A stretch of 64,000 nucleotides of DNA, from NCBI GenBank assembly GCA_964034945.1, contig OZ035961.1:22570661-22634660 (forward strand), read 5' to 3'. Source of the DNA: Chrysopilus asiliformis. Taxonomy: Eukaryota; Arthropoda; Insecta; Diptera; Rhagionidae. The notes beneath the pieces are model-generated. The model saw only the letters and a list, made by a program, of their open reading frames with translations, had not been told where the DNA came from and did no database searches. Shown piece after piece: positions 26,801 through 41,800 of this stretch; the stretch's first letter is position 1; every line of letters starts with the position of its first letter. A program made the translations under genes and the position numbers.

Positions 26801-29800
26801 GTATATTTTGAAACACGCGTTGATTTGCGTCAGAAACTCTTTGAAATATTTTTTTTTCTTGTATTTTATGTGAATACAACTCGATCTATAACGTTACAAT
26901 AGATATCCATGCGCGTTTTCTTAAAATACATTCGATATATTTATTCGTAAAACCAATCGAGAATGAAGTACTCGCAAATTGTAGAGTCAAAGGAGTTCTC
27001 CCGGGAAATAGATCGTCAATCAATTATTATGCTACTGCCTGGATAATTATATGTAGAACTTTACATTTATAGACAAAAAAAAATGATTGACATAAAACTT
27101 TTTCAATGGATTTGGTAAAAATTTCGCCCGAAGAACATCATGACCTTAAACGAGACAAAATCAGTTTCCATCTGTCATACCTACGTACACTTTATTATGC
27201 TTGGCGAAAAGAAGTAAGCATCTTGTAATGCCCTGAAGAGCAACGATATACAGACAAATTTACTTTCTTTTGTTCATAAAGCACAAGCATGCTATTCACA
27301 AGTACATCATCAATTTCCTTCGTTTCCCGAAATTTTCCCAGCCAGCAAAAATCTTAAAAAGAAGTTACTAAAAGGTATAAGCACATTTTTGTGTTGTTAT
27401 TGTATTTACCTGGAGAAAACAGACTCGAGTTAAATTAAGTTTAAGATGCTTAAGGGTGAACGCGCTTTAAAGACTTGGAAATCTGCTCTTAAAGTCATCT
27501 TAATAAAGCTTCATCAGCGTTTTGTAATTTCAAAGGTTTTTTGACATAAAAATATATTTCCACATAAAATCGCACTTTTTACAAAAAAAAATTTAAAAAG
27601 TTGGGATTTGTTTAGAAAATATGTTTAACCACCTTGCAAACTTTTTATAAAACTAAATGAAAAAAACTGTAGTTGATAAACATCTTTTGAATTAAAAAAA
27701 AAATATTTTTAAAAATTACTTAAAAAAATGGACAAAAAAATCAATGGTTGAAAAAACATGTAAAACAATTCGGTGTAAAAAGTCTCGGACATTCAGAAAA
27801 ATATCTACTGGAATTTTGGGTTACCGTATAACCTAACGCCCACCTCTGGATATTTAGAAGCTTGTCTCAAAGTTCGATTCAAATCGGTTAAGTGGTTTTC
27901 AAGTTATAAGCGAACAAATAGACAAAAATACAATATTATTATTATAGACTAGCTTGCATACCCGTCGTTGCCGGGTTAAGTTTTTTGTCTAAGTTTTAGA
28001 ATACGAAAAAAACCGGAAAGAACTTAAAAACTTTTTAATGGGTCTATGTTGGGGCTGGACCCCCGACGAACATCTACGCCAAATTTCAGGCCAATCGGTT
28101 CAGTAGTTTCCCCGCGAAAGAGTAACATAGCGCAAAAACTAAGTTTCGAAATCACTTTATCCCCTCCCCTTACTTACCCCACCCCTCGCGCTACTTTTCC
28201 GTATGCCTATGCTGGAACCAGAACTACCACAGACACTCATGTCAAATTTCAAGTCAATCGGTTCAGCCGTTTTTGTGTGAAAGAGGAACAGACAGACAGA
28301 CAGACACAAACTCATTTTTATATATTAGTATGATTTTCACTTCACGCAACTCTTAAGTAAATCTGGCGGTTATCGAGAATTTTCCTAATTAAATCGGAGC
28401 AACTCGATAAGGAAAAAAAGTTTCCCATTTTTAATAGTTAAAAAACAATATTAGGTTCTCTTTACACTTGCGATGTTTTTTTTTCGAATTTCTCCGCGAA
28501 TTTGATTCAGAATTTATTCCGCGATTTTTTTCATCTATTGCAGAATAATTTCACTTATCAAAAAGTGTCAAAATGTGAATTTATTCCAGCAACTTTGTAT
28601 CTATAAAAATATCTGATGAGAATAACACATGACTTTCTTATACAAAAGCTACGGGCTTGGACACTTTACACTAAAACCCGACGATTAAAAATTTAGTTGA
28701 TATAAAATCCTCAAATCTTGTTTTACAAAATCTGAAATATCCCGATAACGGTAAAAGATATCGATTTATGGTAAAAGGGAAATATGTAGAGATTTTTAAT
28801 ATCCTTAATTTTTACTTTACCATTTTTTTCGAAAAGCCGTTAATTTGCAAGCAATCAGCAAATAACTTTAGCAAAAAAAAAATACTTTGAAATCTTATAC
28901 AAGCTGGACTTACATGGGACCAGGAAATTTGTCTAGCTTTAACACGTTCATGACGTTTGCTTTTTCAACTTTTTTTACATTTGGACATCGTGTACCACGG
29001 GTGGTACACTAGCGATTTGTTTTCTGGTGGTTGTGCGCCATCGGTGGTACATGGTGCGTGTTTTTATATTACTTCCGCAAAAAAACTACCGCACTATTTA
29101 CTCGCGCGGTTTTAAAAAACTGTACATGTACCACCAGTGGTACACGATGTCACGAACGTGTTAACAGATATTCGGCTTATCCAGGGTCTGAGTTGTACAG
29201 TGTAGGATGGCTCGAAAACAAACAAATCATAATATTTTCTAACATAAAATATTTCATCCTACCACAGGTTTCACTGTAATTTAGAATATTTTGAATCAAG
29301 AGCAAAACATATTACTTTCTGTAGGGCACTTAGTTCTTTGCTTCTAATATACTCTCGCTAGCACGTCCTATATAATTTTGTTATATTCTTGTAATATTAG
29401 ACAATTTCATAAAATCTTCTGGAGTTAATATTTTTTTTTCTTTTCATCAAAGGTTTTGAAAATTAAAATTGAAAATCCAAGCTTTTGAGTAAAAGAGAAC
29501 AATTTTTCCACCCTTAAAAAAGTGACCCCTTGTCAATATATATTTCAAATTAAGCGCACGTTAATTTGAAACGTAAAACACAAATCAATGTATTTCTACT
29601 CTTGTGAAGAAACACACTTCAATGTAGGCAACGTTAGTGGTCCTATTTATTGGTCTTATTAGTACCAAAGAAATATGACACTCAAATCGATTGTGTAAGG
29701 TTGGTCCGTATAAGAAAGGATTCTTATTCATGAAATTCAAAACTCGACATTAAAGCCCTTGTCTTAAATTCAGTTCATAAGATTATTAAAACAATGCACA

Positions 29801-32800
29801 TACGAGTATATGTCTTGCATGCTTCATCATTAAATATTCGTTGATTATGTTAAGACGATGACGACCAACGAGATGAAATAAAGGATCAGATTAAGATTTT
29901 ATTTTTTCTTTCAATCGTAAAACAATGACTTGAGGACACACACATGGTGGTGGCTATGCCCAACCCATAAAATACTTTCAATTATGAAAAAGCATAAATA
30001 TAGCCCCGATAAAAGAAGATCAAATGAACCCAATAAGATGTTGTTCCGTTTAAGAAAGATTAAACGTTTTTTTTACATAGTCAATTTAATACTCTCATGG
30101 GGCAACAAAGTTCCAATTGTTTCTACTTAAGTAAGAGTAAAAAATTCAGCGAATTTATGAGCAAGATACAAAAATTCATTATTGTCTATTCAACTCCAAG
30201 TCAACATCGAGATTGTGTACTAACTCCGGTGCAACATGCATATATGATTTTAATTTTAAATACTGGTGAATATGAAATGAAGATTCATTTAGGTTGACGT
30301 GAAACATGAAAAGGATATTGCATTATCTGTATTTCACCGAGGAAAAAATCGATTTAAATTAATTTCTCCCTCCCATAATTCAATCTGATAGTAGATTATT
30401 GTCCAATGCGTTTTATTGTTAAAGGATATTCAATCGATATATCTCTCGATATCTTTTTGAATAAAATGTAGATAGTTTAACAAAACGCTTTATGAATTAC
30501 GTTTTTCGAGAAGGAAAAAAACCTTTGTGTCTACTGTAATGGTAAGTTTCTATGACTTGCTCCTTTTGCTAGCCTTGAAATGTCTATCAATTATTGATTG
30601 TTTATCTGGAATTAAACTGGTAAGCCTAGATAACAAATTGCCACGCGTGGTATTCAAAAAGTAAAGTTAAAGATTATACGGGTGCCTTCATATATCTCCA
30701 CTTTTCTTATGCATATTATTTGCGCATTTATTTGTGTTGATTTTTTTCGGAGTTTCTTTTTTTTTATTGCAAATTCTGATTGGGAAGAAATGCCAGTACA
30801 ATGGCGAAAAAAGTAAGTTGAATTTTTCAGATTGCTTGAGGGTTATACCTACCTTTAAGGCCTGAAAAGAATATATTTTTATATATTTTTCAAGTAAAAG
30901 TATTTTGTTTTGGCTCGTTTTATTTGGTACATATGTAATTATGTTTCAGATTTTTTTTTCTTGAAAAAAATCCAGTTTTTGTCTTTGTTTTTGTAAACGT
31001 ACGAAAGAATTTTTTTTCTGGGGGCGATTTGCGGTGACAGGTTCCGGTCCGTGGCAATTCACCGGAAATCAAATGAGTTTTTTTTACATTCAGTATTACA
31101 TAATGCTGTCCGGGGTCGTTCGAGCTTTTAAAACATCTATTACCAACGAAATATCGTCCGTTCTAAAGGCAAGTATCAATATTATGGAAAAAATTCGCCT
31201 ATTTTTTTGACTGTAAAAAGCATATTTTAACTTTGGCCCAGAACTAGATAGACTAACGTGTAATAGTTCTCCAAAATTTGAAAGAAATCGATTGAGTTGA
31301 TATTTAGTAAACGTCAAAAATAGCCATACAAAAACTACTCGATCGATAAAAATCTAATTTGATTAAAGCTAGAACCTGAATCGTACGTCGATGTGTCCGT
31401 CATGCGTGCGTCCGTCTGACAGTTCGATGCGGTCAAAGTAAAATCAACGGGCTGCTATGAGTTCTCCCCTAATAATACGTTTTTCGATGCGGCAGCCGCA
31501 TAGAGTAGGTCGAATTTCTACTTTTACATGCGGCAACGCACGAAAATGTCATTTCGCAAAAAAGTTTGTTTACGATTTAAGCAATTTAAGTATGGAATAA
31601 ATTGAAAGTAATTGTTTCGACGATAAACTAATAGAAGAAGTGCAAAACAATGAATTAACTCCAGATTCGTTGCCGTACCCAACTGTCACCGCATCGAACT
31701 GTCAGACGGACGCACGCATGACGGACGCATCGACGTACGATTCAGGTTCTAGCTAAGTCTTCGGAAAAAAAATCTCTTTGTAGAGTAATCAAATATTTAC
31801 AGAAGACGGGCGAGGGTGACGTGGAAGATTTATTGTGTGAGATTAAATACCGCCATCTCACGACCAACAAAATGCCCATTTTTTTTTGTTTTTATGATTT
31901 TTTATATTTAGTCGTTATTGTAACGAATTTCTTCTGAATTAAAACCACTTTTACACAACAATCGCGCAATGAAAAAGTCACCAGATGAGCAATTCTGCTT
32001 TTTTTCGGCTGAAAAAAATGCTGCATTGCTGTTTTGTTAGTGCATCAAGAAATGAAGCTTTACCGTAGGACTTCCATCGTCTTTTGTACAATGTGAGCAT
32101 CTTCAGATAAAAATTCTAAGATTCGCATATCAAAGATCGTTTAGTACGATGGACAAACTAAAAGATAGAAGCATCACTCTCGCTGCACAATTGTGTTGTT
32201 TTTGTTAAATGTTGACTTGTTTTAAATTTTATATTAATAAATTCATTTATAGTATCGATATCTATTCGAACGTTGAAATAAAAACTGGTTGCGATCATGC
32301 AGTAACACCGATCATTGATCAAGACACTTCAATATTGTGATTTTTATATATGAAAATTGCAAGCACGCCCTACAATTCGAATGGCAATGGAATTGAGCAG
32401 GTTTTACCACGAAAATTTTTTCCACTTGGATTGGATCTGCTATTTGACTTCTTTTTCTGCTTCATTGAATTTAAGTTAATAATTTTATTGGTTTTATTTT
32501 ATTTCTTGGACACAAGTCGTCTTGATCGTTTATATTTTTACTCTTAACATATCGTAGATACTCTATCTATATTTCTATCGTAGATATAACTTTAGATATG
32601 ATAATAAATAATTGAAGATCGATTGCTTATTTCAATTTCAATTCGAAGCAGGTTCTATAGCTGTCGTTGTGGACTGACTTTATTGAAGACGAGTTTATAG
32701 TTTAGGTGACGCGGTGGGCTGAATCATTGATTGGATATATTTCTTAACTATCTAGAAAGATAACAATCTATATTAACTGTGATGTTACATACCTGTTGTC

Positions 32801-35800
32801 CATGTTGTTTATGTGTGCTGTCCAAACGCATTGTTGCACATCGATTCAGAATACACAGCCTTCTATAAAGCGATTGTAGAGGATCAGCTTCCAAGATCGG
32901 ATTATCCTTTGCCACATTACTTAAATCTATTGGAAATTGAAGATCTGAAAATGAAACAACGAAACAGTATGTTAATATTTTTTGTACATAACAAAACAGA
33001 AATAAAGAAAATTTTCCCTTTTCAAATACGTAACAGCGTTTTCCAAATGTGTACTGAATTTTCCCAAAGGCAGTGCTTTGAATTCAACACAATATTCTTT
33101 GATTGATGGCAAACCTCAATTGCATGAAGAATGGAAAACTGGCGACATTTAAAGTTCGAAAAGACTTTTTCCCATAAATAAAAAAATAAAAAACTCAATA
33201 AACCCATAAATATTCAAGGAAATCAATTTTTCTATTCCATGGTGAAAATCGTTATCTGTTGAATGCAAGGATAAACCAGAGAGTTATGAGCCTTCGGCGA
33301 TATTTATCAGTCGACCGAGTAAGTTCTATCCGATTCGATGCAATAAAACTTTCTGTAAATAAAAAACGATACTAAACATCGATTGATAAATTTCTCGTTT
33401 TTATTTTTTATTGGAATTCCTTTAAATATTATCTCAATTGACCTGATTATAACTATTGAATCAAACGCATTTGGTATGATTGAAAAAAATGTGGGTCAAT
33501 TGTACATAATATTGTAAATCCCATAATAAAATGCTACCAACGAACGTTAAACATTCGATTAGAGATTATACGATTTATCGGTACGTACAATATTTTTAAT
33601 ACAAACGTATATTTAAACCATTCGATTACTACTTGCTGTCCATGGCACATGCCATCCATGAAACAGTCCCCTGGCAATATTCACAAGAAAATTGAGAAAT
33701 AATCCATGGTAATATAAGATCTATTTTATGATGTTAATAATGATAAATAAAATTGAATATATGTGTATCTAATCTGTGGATATGACATATAAATTAATAG
33801 ACAGTTAGTGCCCTTTTGTTGATTGCCTTGCCTTGCATGTAATGTTTTTATTTGAAGTAATTTCACAAAAATTGGGTAATACAACACAAAATTACGCCCT
33901 GGTGCAACAACTGTGCATATTTCATTTTTAAATGAAATGCCCTTTACCCAAATTTTACATCCATTTAGATTGACAAGGATAAGGCAAGTTAAATGTGCAT
34001 TGCATTGAGACAAGGAATTTTGAAATTCGTTACGGGAATTGAGCAATTCTTACATGAATTCTATTATTATTCATTTATCATATTGGAGGTTATTACGGAA
34101 ACGAAATTGAGTCAAAAATACAGTGTCAATTTTTTTTATAGTGACGTTCGTGGGAGGGGAAAAATGGTGCCGGGAGTGGGAGGGGGATAGGAAGAATAGG
34201 AAGTTTTAGTACCCCAAAATTAATCCAAGAGTACTCAAAAAGGCACCCGTTGCTAAAACTGTACCTCACGCCCGCAGTTTTTTTTTTTTTTTTTTTTCAA
34301 AGAAAAAAAAAATAAATTAATGATTTGTTGTGTAACCACAGACTTCTTCCCCTAAAAGTATTTTTCAGGTATTTTACAGGTGAGTGACATTTAACATGTG
34401 TTGGTTTAACCTTTAGACTTTTATCGTGAAAAAAAAAAGATTTCCCAAAGGTTATGTCACGGTGAAAAAACCTTCTGTTAAATAACGCTTGACGCGAAAC
34501 CCGGCAATCTTTGGTATCGACTACCGTGTAACAAATTAACCACATATTCATCTAAAGTTCAAAAGAAATTTAATAAGAAGCAATATGTTTTACATTTCAT
34601 AAGTCTTTTCAATCGATTTTCTTAATTACATATTAATTCAAATAAAACGTTTAATTTTTTGTCTTAACGACGCTGTTTGCTACTTAATTTTTCTCCACGA
34701 ATCTTTCCGAGAAACAAGTTAACGAGTTGAAATTGCTTATGGTGGCAAACTAACCACATATAGACTTATACCCATTTGAACTTGTTCTCTACGGCACCTA
34801 TTCAATCACTAAAAATTCTTGTTCGCCTCCTTAATGAAATTCCTGTTGCTATATTATAACAAAATGTATGTATCTGTATCTGAATTGCATCTCAAATAAT
34901 GAACCCAGGTAGGATCTGGTGAATTGTCACCATAGAACATCATAATGCTATACGAGTAATATAGAAATGTCTAAACATAAAATCCGTCTGAATACCTTTA
35001 AAAATGCTATCTATTTTAATACTGGCACGAAAAGTCGACTAAGAGGTGTAGTTATCTTGACAATGTGATACATGTTAACACCTAGCATCTTGTATCTGTA
35101 ATCTGTCTCAGTGCGAAATGTAATTTGGTTTTGTAAGACTTTCATATTAGGAAAATGAGTTCATCGATTTCCTTTAGATATTTGAACACAAACGAACATT
35201 TATGCGCCATTCGGCAAAAGAAATGCTCATAGAAAATATCATAGCATTTTTTTTTTTGTATAAAAGATAAGTGTATCTTTTTGTGATTATGTTTTATTAT
35301 TTGTCACAATTGTAATCAACTACAATCCATTCGCATCGCTATTTTATTGCAGTGAAATGATAATAACAAAATCTTATACATAGGTTGACATCTTTTATTC
35401 ACATTTCTTTACATATTACCTGTCTCTATATAGAATAGATATGTTCATCCTAGATTCATATTGGCAGTGCGTATTTCAGACTTTTATTGGACTTAAAACG
35501 TGGGCAACATTCGATGTCGCATTTCAAAAATGTTTTTACGATAAATAAATTAACGTTTTATTTCTTTGAATAAAATCTGCGGCCTCCTTGGCGTCATCTA
35601 ACTTGAAATGCAACAGAGAAAAAAGTATTTCTACGTATTTTAAGAAGATGTACTTTGGCCGTTATACTTAAAAGCGGCAAAGAGAACTTCATATTTCAGT
35701 GAATTAATTGAGAATGTTAAAGTACTAAACCAGGATCAACGACCTAATTAGTAATGAAATAAAATGGTTTTCTGTTAATTGGATCGGGTTGATGTTGATT

Positions 35801-38800
35801 ATTTGCATAAAGTAAAAATTTGATGCCATTCGAGAATGGATAGTAAAAATCTAGAACTTCAATTTTATGAATTTAAAAGGTAGATTACTATAATCGGTAG
35901 AAATAGGAATTATTTAGAAAAAAATTGATTTTAAAAAGCATGAAAAACGTTGGTTTGATTTCTTATCGTTTTCCAATGCCTATGAAGTTACTTTTCACTT
36001 GAAACTACGCAGCTCTTAAAACTTTGCGGCGAGTTCTGTTTGAGAAATTTCGCCTGTGAGGAAAATTTATTGTTTTCCCATGGGTTTCGTCCAAATCTAG
36101 TTTTTTTCTGTATAAAATATGTTGTTTCGTTGGTGTTCCGTTTCAGCCATCCTCCCACGCACAATTCCCCCTCCCCCCCACCCTCTTCCACTCATCTTCT
36201 TCACCTTTTATTCATCTTGTTCCGGATTGACTCAAAAAAAAATATGGTCACCCATACTTTATATATTTTATGATTGCCTTGCCTGGCAATTGCAGTGTTT
36301 CTTATTGGATTTGATGCAATTGGCCAACTACGGGATACCCTCCCCCATCCTCCATCTAACTTCTTGAATGTGTGACGTATTTTATGAACAGCCCCTTATT
36401 GTAATTACAGTTTCTATCGAAATTCTGCTCAAAAATCTAATATAAATTGTGGCTTTTTATAATTTTCTAAATTGCTCTGTGTTTAATTGATTATTATGAA
36501 ATGAGAAATGTCCAAAACGTACGTTTAGAGTGAAAGCCCTATAAATTTACACTTGCGTTAAACAAATATTATTTAACTGAAAATGTTTCATCATCAATTT
36601 TTCCATGAATCTTATGATAGCGTTCCACACGCAGATAAAAGATAAAAATACTTTTTTGTACATAAAGCTTTTTTAATTTGTACATGGTTTTATCAAATAT
36701 GATTATTAAACAAATATTAAACACAAAACTTTCCTTTCATTTCGATTGATTTCTAAGCTTGAACATATTTAAATCAACGTAATGTTTAGCTTTTGTGCAA
36801 CTTACAAAAAGACTTTTCCATGATTAGGTCATTCACTTTTCTTGTCATTAGTGTCGTTTCTTCAATTGATTTCCCCAAAGTATAAAGGGAAAAAAAACTT
36901 TTTCAATTAACACGATTAACCAAAATAACTTTATAGAAATAAATATTGCTGCTGCTGGTCAATCAGTTTCAACTATAAGAAGAAAATCACAAAATATCAG
37001 AAAATAGTATATATGTTAGGTACCTTGAATCGATTTATGGGCTTTTAGGTCGAGTTTCAATAGAATTTCAAAAGTTTTACGATGGTAATTAAAGATTTTA
37101 TGGTGTTCCACTATGACGTCAATGTTTTTGGTGTTTGTGAATGGACACAGGTGTTATTTACCAACTAACTGTTTGGCGAGAAAAACGTATTGCGAAATTA
37201 GACGGTGCCAACTAAATTTAATTGACTTACATGAAAAACATAAATTTTCACCAGAATCCTAGCATTTTCCGAATGCAATTATTTAAAATGTATAATACCG
37301 ATGATAAAAGGAAACGATTTGCATAAAAACTTGTGATTTGCAGTAAGAAATTCGTTGTGACGTTTAACTTTTATTCATATATGAACCCGTACTAAAGTGA
37401 TTTTATATAGGACACCTTGTTTTAAATCAGTTCGATTATAAGCTTTTAATCAGTTCCATTTTAAGCTCCTAAAAAAATCATACTCACAAATAATACCAAC
37501 ATATTATTTTTATTATTAAATTATTTCCACCTTATCAGACGTATAGAACGTATGACATTGGCAAGGGCCCTTAGGGAATTCAGTGTATTCGATTATGAAA
37601 TCTGGAAGCTAGGCATAAACTTTTGAATATGAGGTGATAACACAAATTAAACTTGATAGGCAGTACGTTTGCACGTTTCCAAAAAATCAAGGGCCTGATT
37701 TTCATGACAGTAAGAAGTGAAACCAACTATATGTGAAATAACACCGTGATGTTTATGTTATTTGTATATACGAAATACTAGTTCAAATACAATAATATAG
37801 GAAAACATGATTTCAATATGTTTGAACAAGTAATCGTTTATGAAACAATTTCTCACCTTATTATGAACATACAATCTGTTTAGACAGCTAAATTTTATTC
37901 AAACTGAAATTGAGTTTAAGATGACACTATTGCCTATACCCATTTAGATACATATGACAATTTTAATATTAAATTTTTATATGAAATTTCTTTGGTAACA
38001 GCTGGGATTGTACCTTCTTTTATCTATGTATTTATTAGTCAATTATCTAACATTGTAAAAATTTATGGAAAATGTTTTTTTTATTGAGAAATCTTATAAA
38101 GAATCTTTAAATATAGTTGAGACTAACTGGATTTATGATGTTGATTCAATCGAGATGAGTATTTCATTTTTCCTCAGATGTTTAACATAAAATCAGGCTG
38201 TTGTTACTCTTATAGTGACTGTCAGGTGCCAATGACTAGTCAAGACTCCTGTTTTAATTTTTTTGAATAATTTCCCCTGCCTTGTATTTTTCTGAATTAA
38301 GATTTAAAAACTTGCCATTTTATATATTATGGAAAAAATCACTGGGAAAATATCATTTCCCTATACAGATTGTGACTTGTGATCGGTCACAACCCCAGAA
38401 TAGGGCGATTAGTTTCATTACTTCACCTAAAACCTGGCAGTTTTCGACATTTTTCTAAGATCAGTTAAAATAACGTCCCAAAAATAATAAAAAAATGATA
38501 AAAGTTGTCTCAGAGCTTAAAGTCTGAGTTACATTGCGACGACAGCGACACGACAACGCCACCAAAATTTGAAAAATTGAACTTTTGTCGCGACGACATC
38601 GAATGACAGTTGAATTGTTTGGTTAGGTTAATTGTATTTGAGTTGCTCTCTTTTGGTGAAAAATTGACAATTTTATCAAAATGCAGAAATTATCCATAGT
38701 AGCATATAATAATATTTTCTTTACTTTCTTCAGTCTCATCTTTTACTTTCAAAAGAATTTGTTAGGTTATAAGATTGTTTGTCGCGTGCTCGCAGCTCTG

Positions 38801-41800
38801 GAAATGTAACTTGGATGACGATAACGATAATGTCGCGCGACTCTCGTCGACGTCTCGTGTCGCCTTGTCGTCACAATATAACTCAGGCTTAAGATTTTAA
38901 ATGATTTTCGTGAAATTTGTGTTTTTGCAACATTAGGTATGCGCTGTTGATTGTCTGATTTTCATTAAAAGTAGCACACGATGTTTATATTTGAGTACAT
39001 TGTACAAAAAAGAAACCCACAATAATTTTTCTTAACAAACAACTTCTAAACTTTTTTATTTTGATAAACGGAAAACCATTTATTCTACGTATAGTTTATT
39101 AAAAGAATTTTTATATATTTTTGTTATTCAGAAACATTTTGTCTGTTTTTGAATAACAAAAATATTTTGCAAAATAGAGTGGCTGATTTGCTGTTTTTTT
39201 TTTTGCTTTTGGGAAACGAGTTAGAATTTCAAATTCCAACCGAAGTGAGATCAGTATTTTTTATTTATATTTTACTAGCAGACCCTTTGTTTCCAGCTTA
39301 AAGTTTTTTGTACAAAAGACCCTTTGTTTCCAGCTTAAAGTTTTTTGCACCCCCCATACGAACGAAAACGGTTTTTGTGAATATCTCAAAAACGGTGCAT
39401 GTTATCAAAAAAGTGCAAGAACAAAAGTTATTTAGGATATGATTCTACATAAAACTCCCATACATCAAAATCCGATTGGAATAAATTTTAAAAAATCTTA
39501 TTGGAAAGTTTGACTTCAAAGTGGAATTTTGGTACAACTGTTCGAATTTTGATACGAATATCACCATACGGGTCTCCAATGATTGCCAGATTGGCAATTA
39601 TAGCTTTTGTTATGTTTTAAGTTTTCTTTATGTACACACTTTTCACAAAGTAATTTCGATATTTGGAAATATTTAGTAAATTTTCTATAGTATCGTGAAT
39701 TTTTAAAGAATTTTTGCGATTAAAAAAATCATCAAACTAGGGCTCTTCCTTTGATCGCTTAGCGGTGTAACCCCTTATCACCAAGTCGGTACCACGTTCC
39801 GTTTCGTCCTCAGAAACTACTCGACCTCTGACCTACGTTAAAACTTCTTTAAAGTTTCAAAACAAATAATATCCATTAAAGGTTAAAGGATCAATAAAAA
39901 CATTAGAAGAAAGCCAAAGAAAAAAAAACAACCGAATTTACAATCAAAAGACATTACAACTGAATATTTACTTTATTTGTTTCTAGATTGCTACGCTATG
40001 TTTATATGAAAATTCCAATTAAAATGTTTTAAGATTTTCAGTCTAGAAAATTTAGTTTAAACATACTCAAACTTTTGACCTCTGTAATTTGACGTTCTGT
40101 TAACTTATTTCAATTTTAAGACAAATTTGTTTACATTTCCATGCATTCTGACGCAATTTCCAAACTATGTGTAATTATAAATTTTAAATCAATGGTAATA
40201 AATATTTAGGATTTTATTTTTGAAAAAAAATTGTGAAACTTCGAATTAATTGTATATGAAAAAATGGCAAATTGTGTAAAATAACAAGCGATTTTTGTTA
40301 ATAATATAATTTGACTGCAATATTGCAATTTAATTAATTTGAATTAAAATTAATAAATTTAGGAAATATTCAATAAATTCAATATAAAATTTTAAAGGCA
40401 AAAAAAGCTATATTTGCAACAAATTACGAATCTGGCTAGTATGTTTGGTGTATGGTACGTATTTGCCACTATAAGTATAACTAATTGCAAGCGCGCATCT
40501 GCAATTAAATACACCGGTTTTAGTTTTAAAAACGCGTACAAATCAGTATAAGAGCTGGCAATGAGGTGTATTTCGACTTACTTTTTTACTACTTACTTAA
40601 ATCTACTTCAATGCACGACCAAGTACTAGTTTAAAGGTGTTTTAAAATCTCAAATTGCCACTCCGGCATCATTCTGCCTGCTTATCAGCGGTGCGCGACT
40701 GTACTAATCTAGTGGCATATACTATACAGCCTTGGCCAAAAGTATTGAGCACCCTGTAAATTTTACTAATATACAAAATCTAATGCTCCAAATCAATCGT
40801 ATTGTTTATTAAAGTTTTGTCGGCATCTAAAAAATAAAATTTAAACAATAGTCAAGTGGCTGGTTAGTAACAAAACATCTAGAACCTTAAAAATTTGCTT
40901 TTGTGGTGTTTTTTGATATCCGATTAGTTCGCTTTCTCAGCTCGCTGTGAAGACATACAGTTCTGTAGTGCCTTGAAGTGATTTTTTTTCAATAAATTAA
41001 ATATTTTAATGTAAATATGGCGAAAAAAAGAGAACTGACATTGCAACAGCGGGTAGAAATTCAACTTTTGAAGCAGCAAGGCAAGTCTCAAGTGGAAATT
41101 TCTAAAACCGTTAAATGTTCGCGTCGAGCTGTGGAATATGTTATCGAATGGTTCGAGAAGACTGGATCGCATAAAAATAGACACAGATCTGGACGAAAAC
41201 GACTTACTATAGATCGTGAAGACAGAATATTAGTAAGGGATTCACTGAAAAATAGGAGAAAAACGTCTTTCGAGCTCGCTGCTGATTTTTCAGTAACAAT
41301 TAGAAAGCCAATATCTGCCAGGACGACACGAAGAAGACTGCAGAAAGCTGGTCTAAAAGGCTGCAAAGCCAGGAAGAAGCCGTGGCTTTCCGAAAAAAAC
41401 AAAAAGGCTCGCTTCCAATGGGCTCTAAAACACAAAAGTTTAACCGAGCAAGATTGGTCAAATATTCTATGGTCGGACGAATCAAACTTTCAGGGGAGTA
41501 AAATAATTCCTTTTTCTGTAGAAAAACATTATTTTCAACCCGATAAATATGTGTAGTGTAGTAAAATCCAACGGTTTACAAATCCGATTTTTTCATTATT
41601 TTTTAGGTTTTCGGGACACCCGGTGCATCGTATGTCCGCCGCCGAATAGGCGAAGAGTATAATGTCGAATGTGTTGTACCAACCGTAAAATACGGGGGTG
41701 GCAGTATAATGGTTTGGGGCTGCATGGCTGGATCTGGAGTTGGTGAAATGTTCGTATGTGAAGGCAAAATGAACTCCAAAAAATACATAGATGTGCTCAA

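Larger units (their letters stand above)
16107..32792. other. large cv-c intron between SAM and linker exons
   Basis: This is about 16.7 kb without a supported host gene. It contains the GC-richer block at 16620-16985, family A relics at 17400-17790, 19704-20329 and 22275-22544, a family C MITE at 23590-23705, a transposase relic at 23743-24175, a GACA-tailed repeat at 27949-28334, a piggyBac-like MITE at 28943-29160 and a Harbinger-like MITE at 31367-31753. In 24400-27900, 29300-31360 and 31760-32790 nothing beyond AT-rich DNA was seen. Confidence 0.6.

Noticed and set aside
32813..33106. Plus-strand open frame of 97 codons
   Set aside because: It is the opposite strand of the second SAM exon; the minus-strand reading matches the family and has proper splice sites.
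33726..34046. Minus-strand open frame of 106 codons
   Set aside because: It has AT-rich composition, no splice support and no recognised motif.
41088..41485. Minus-strand open frames within the Tc1 element
   Set aside because: They are shadows of the transposase.
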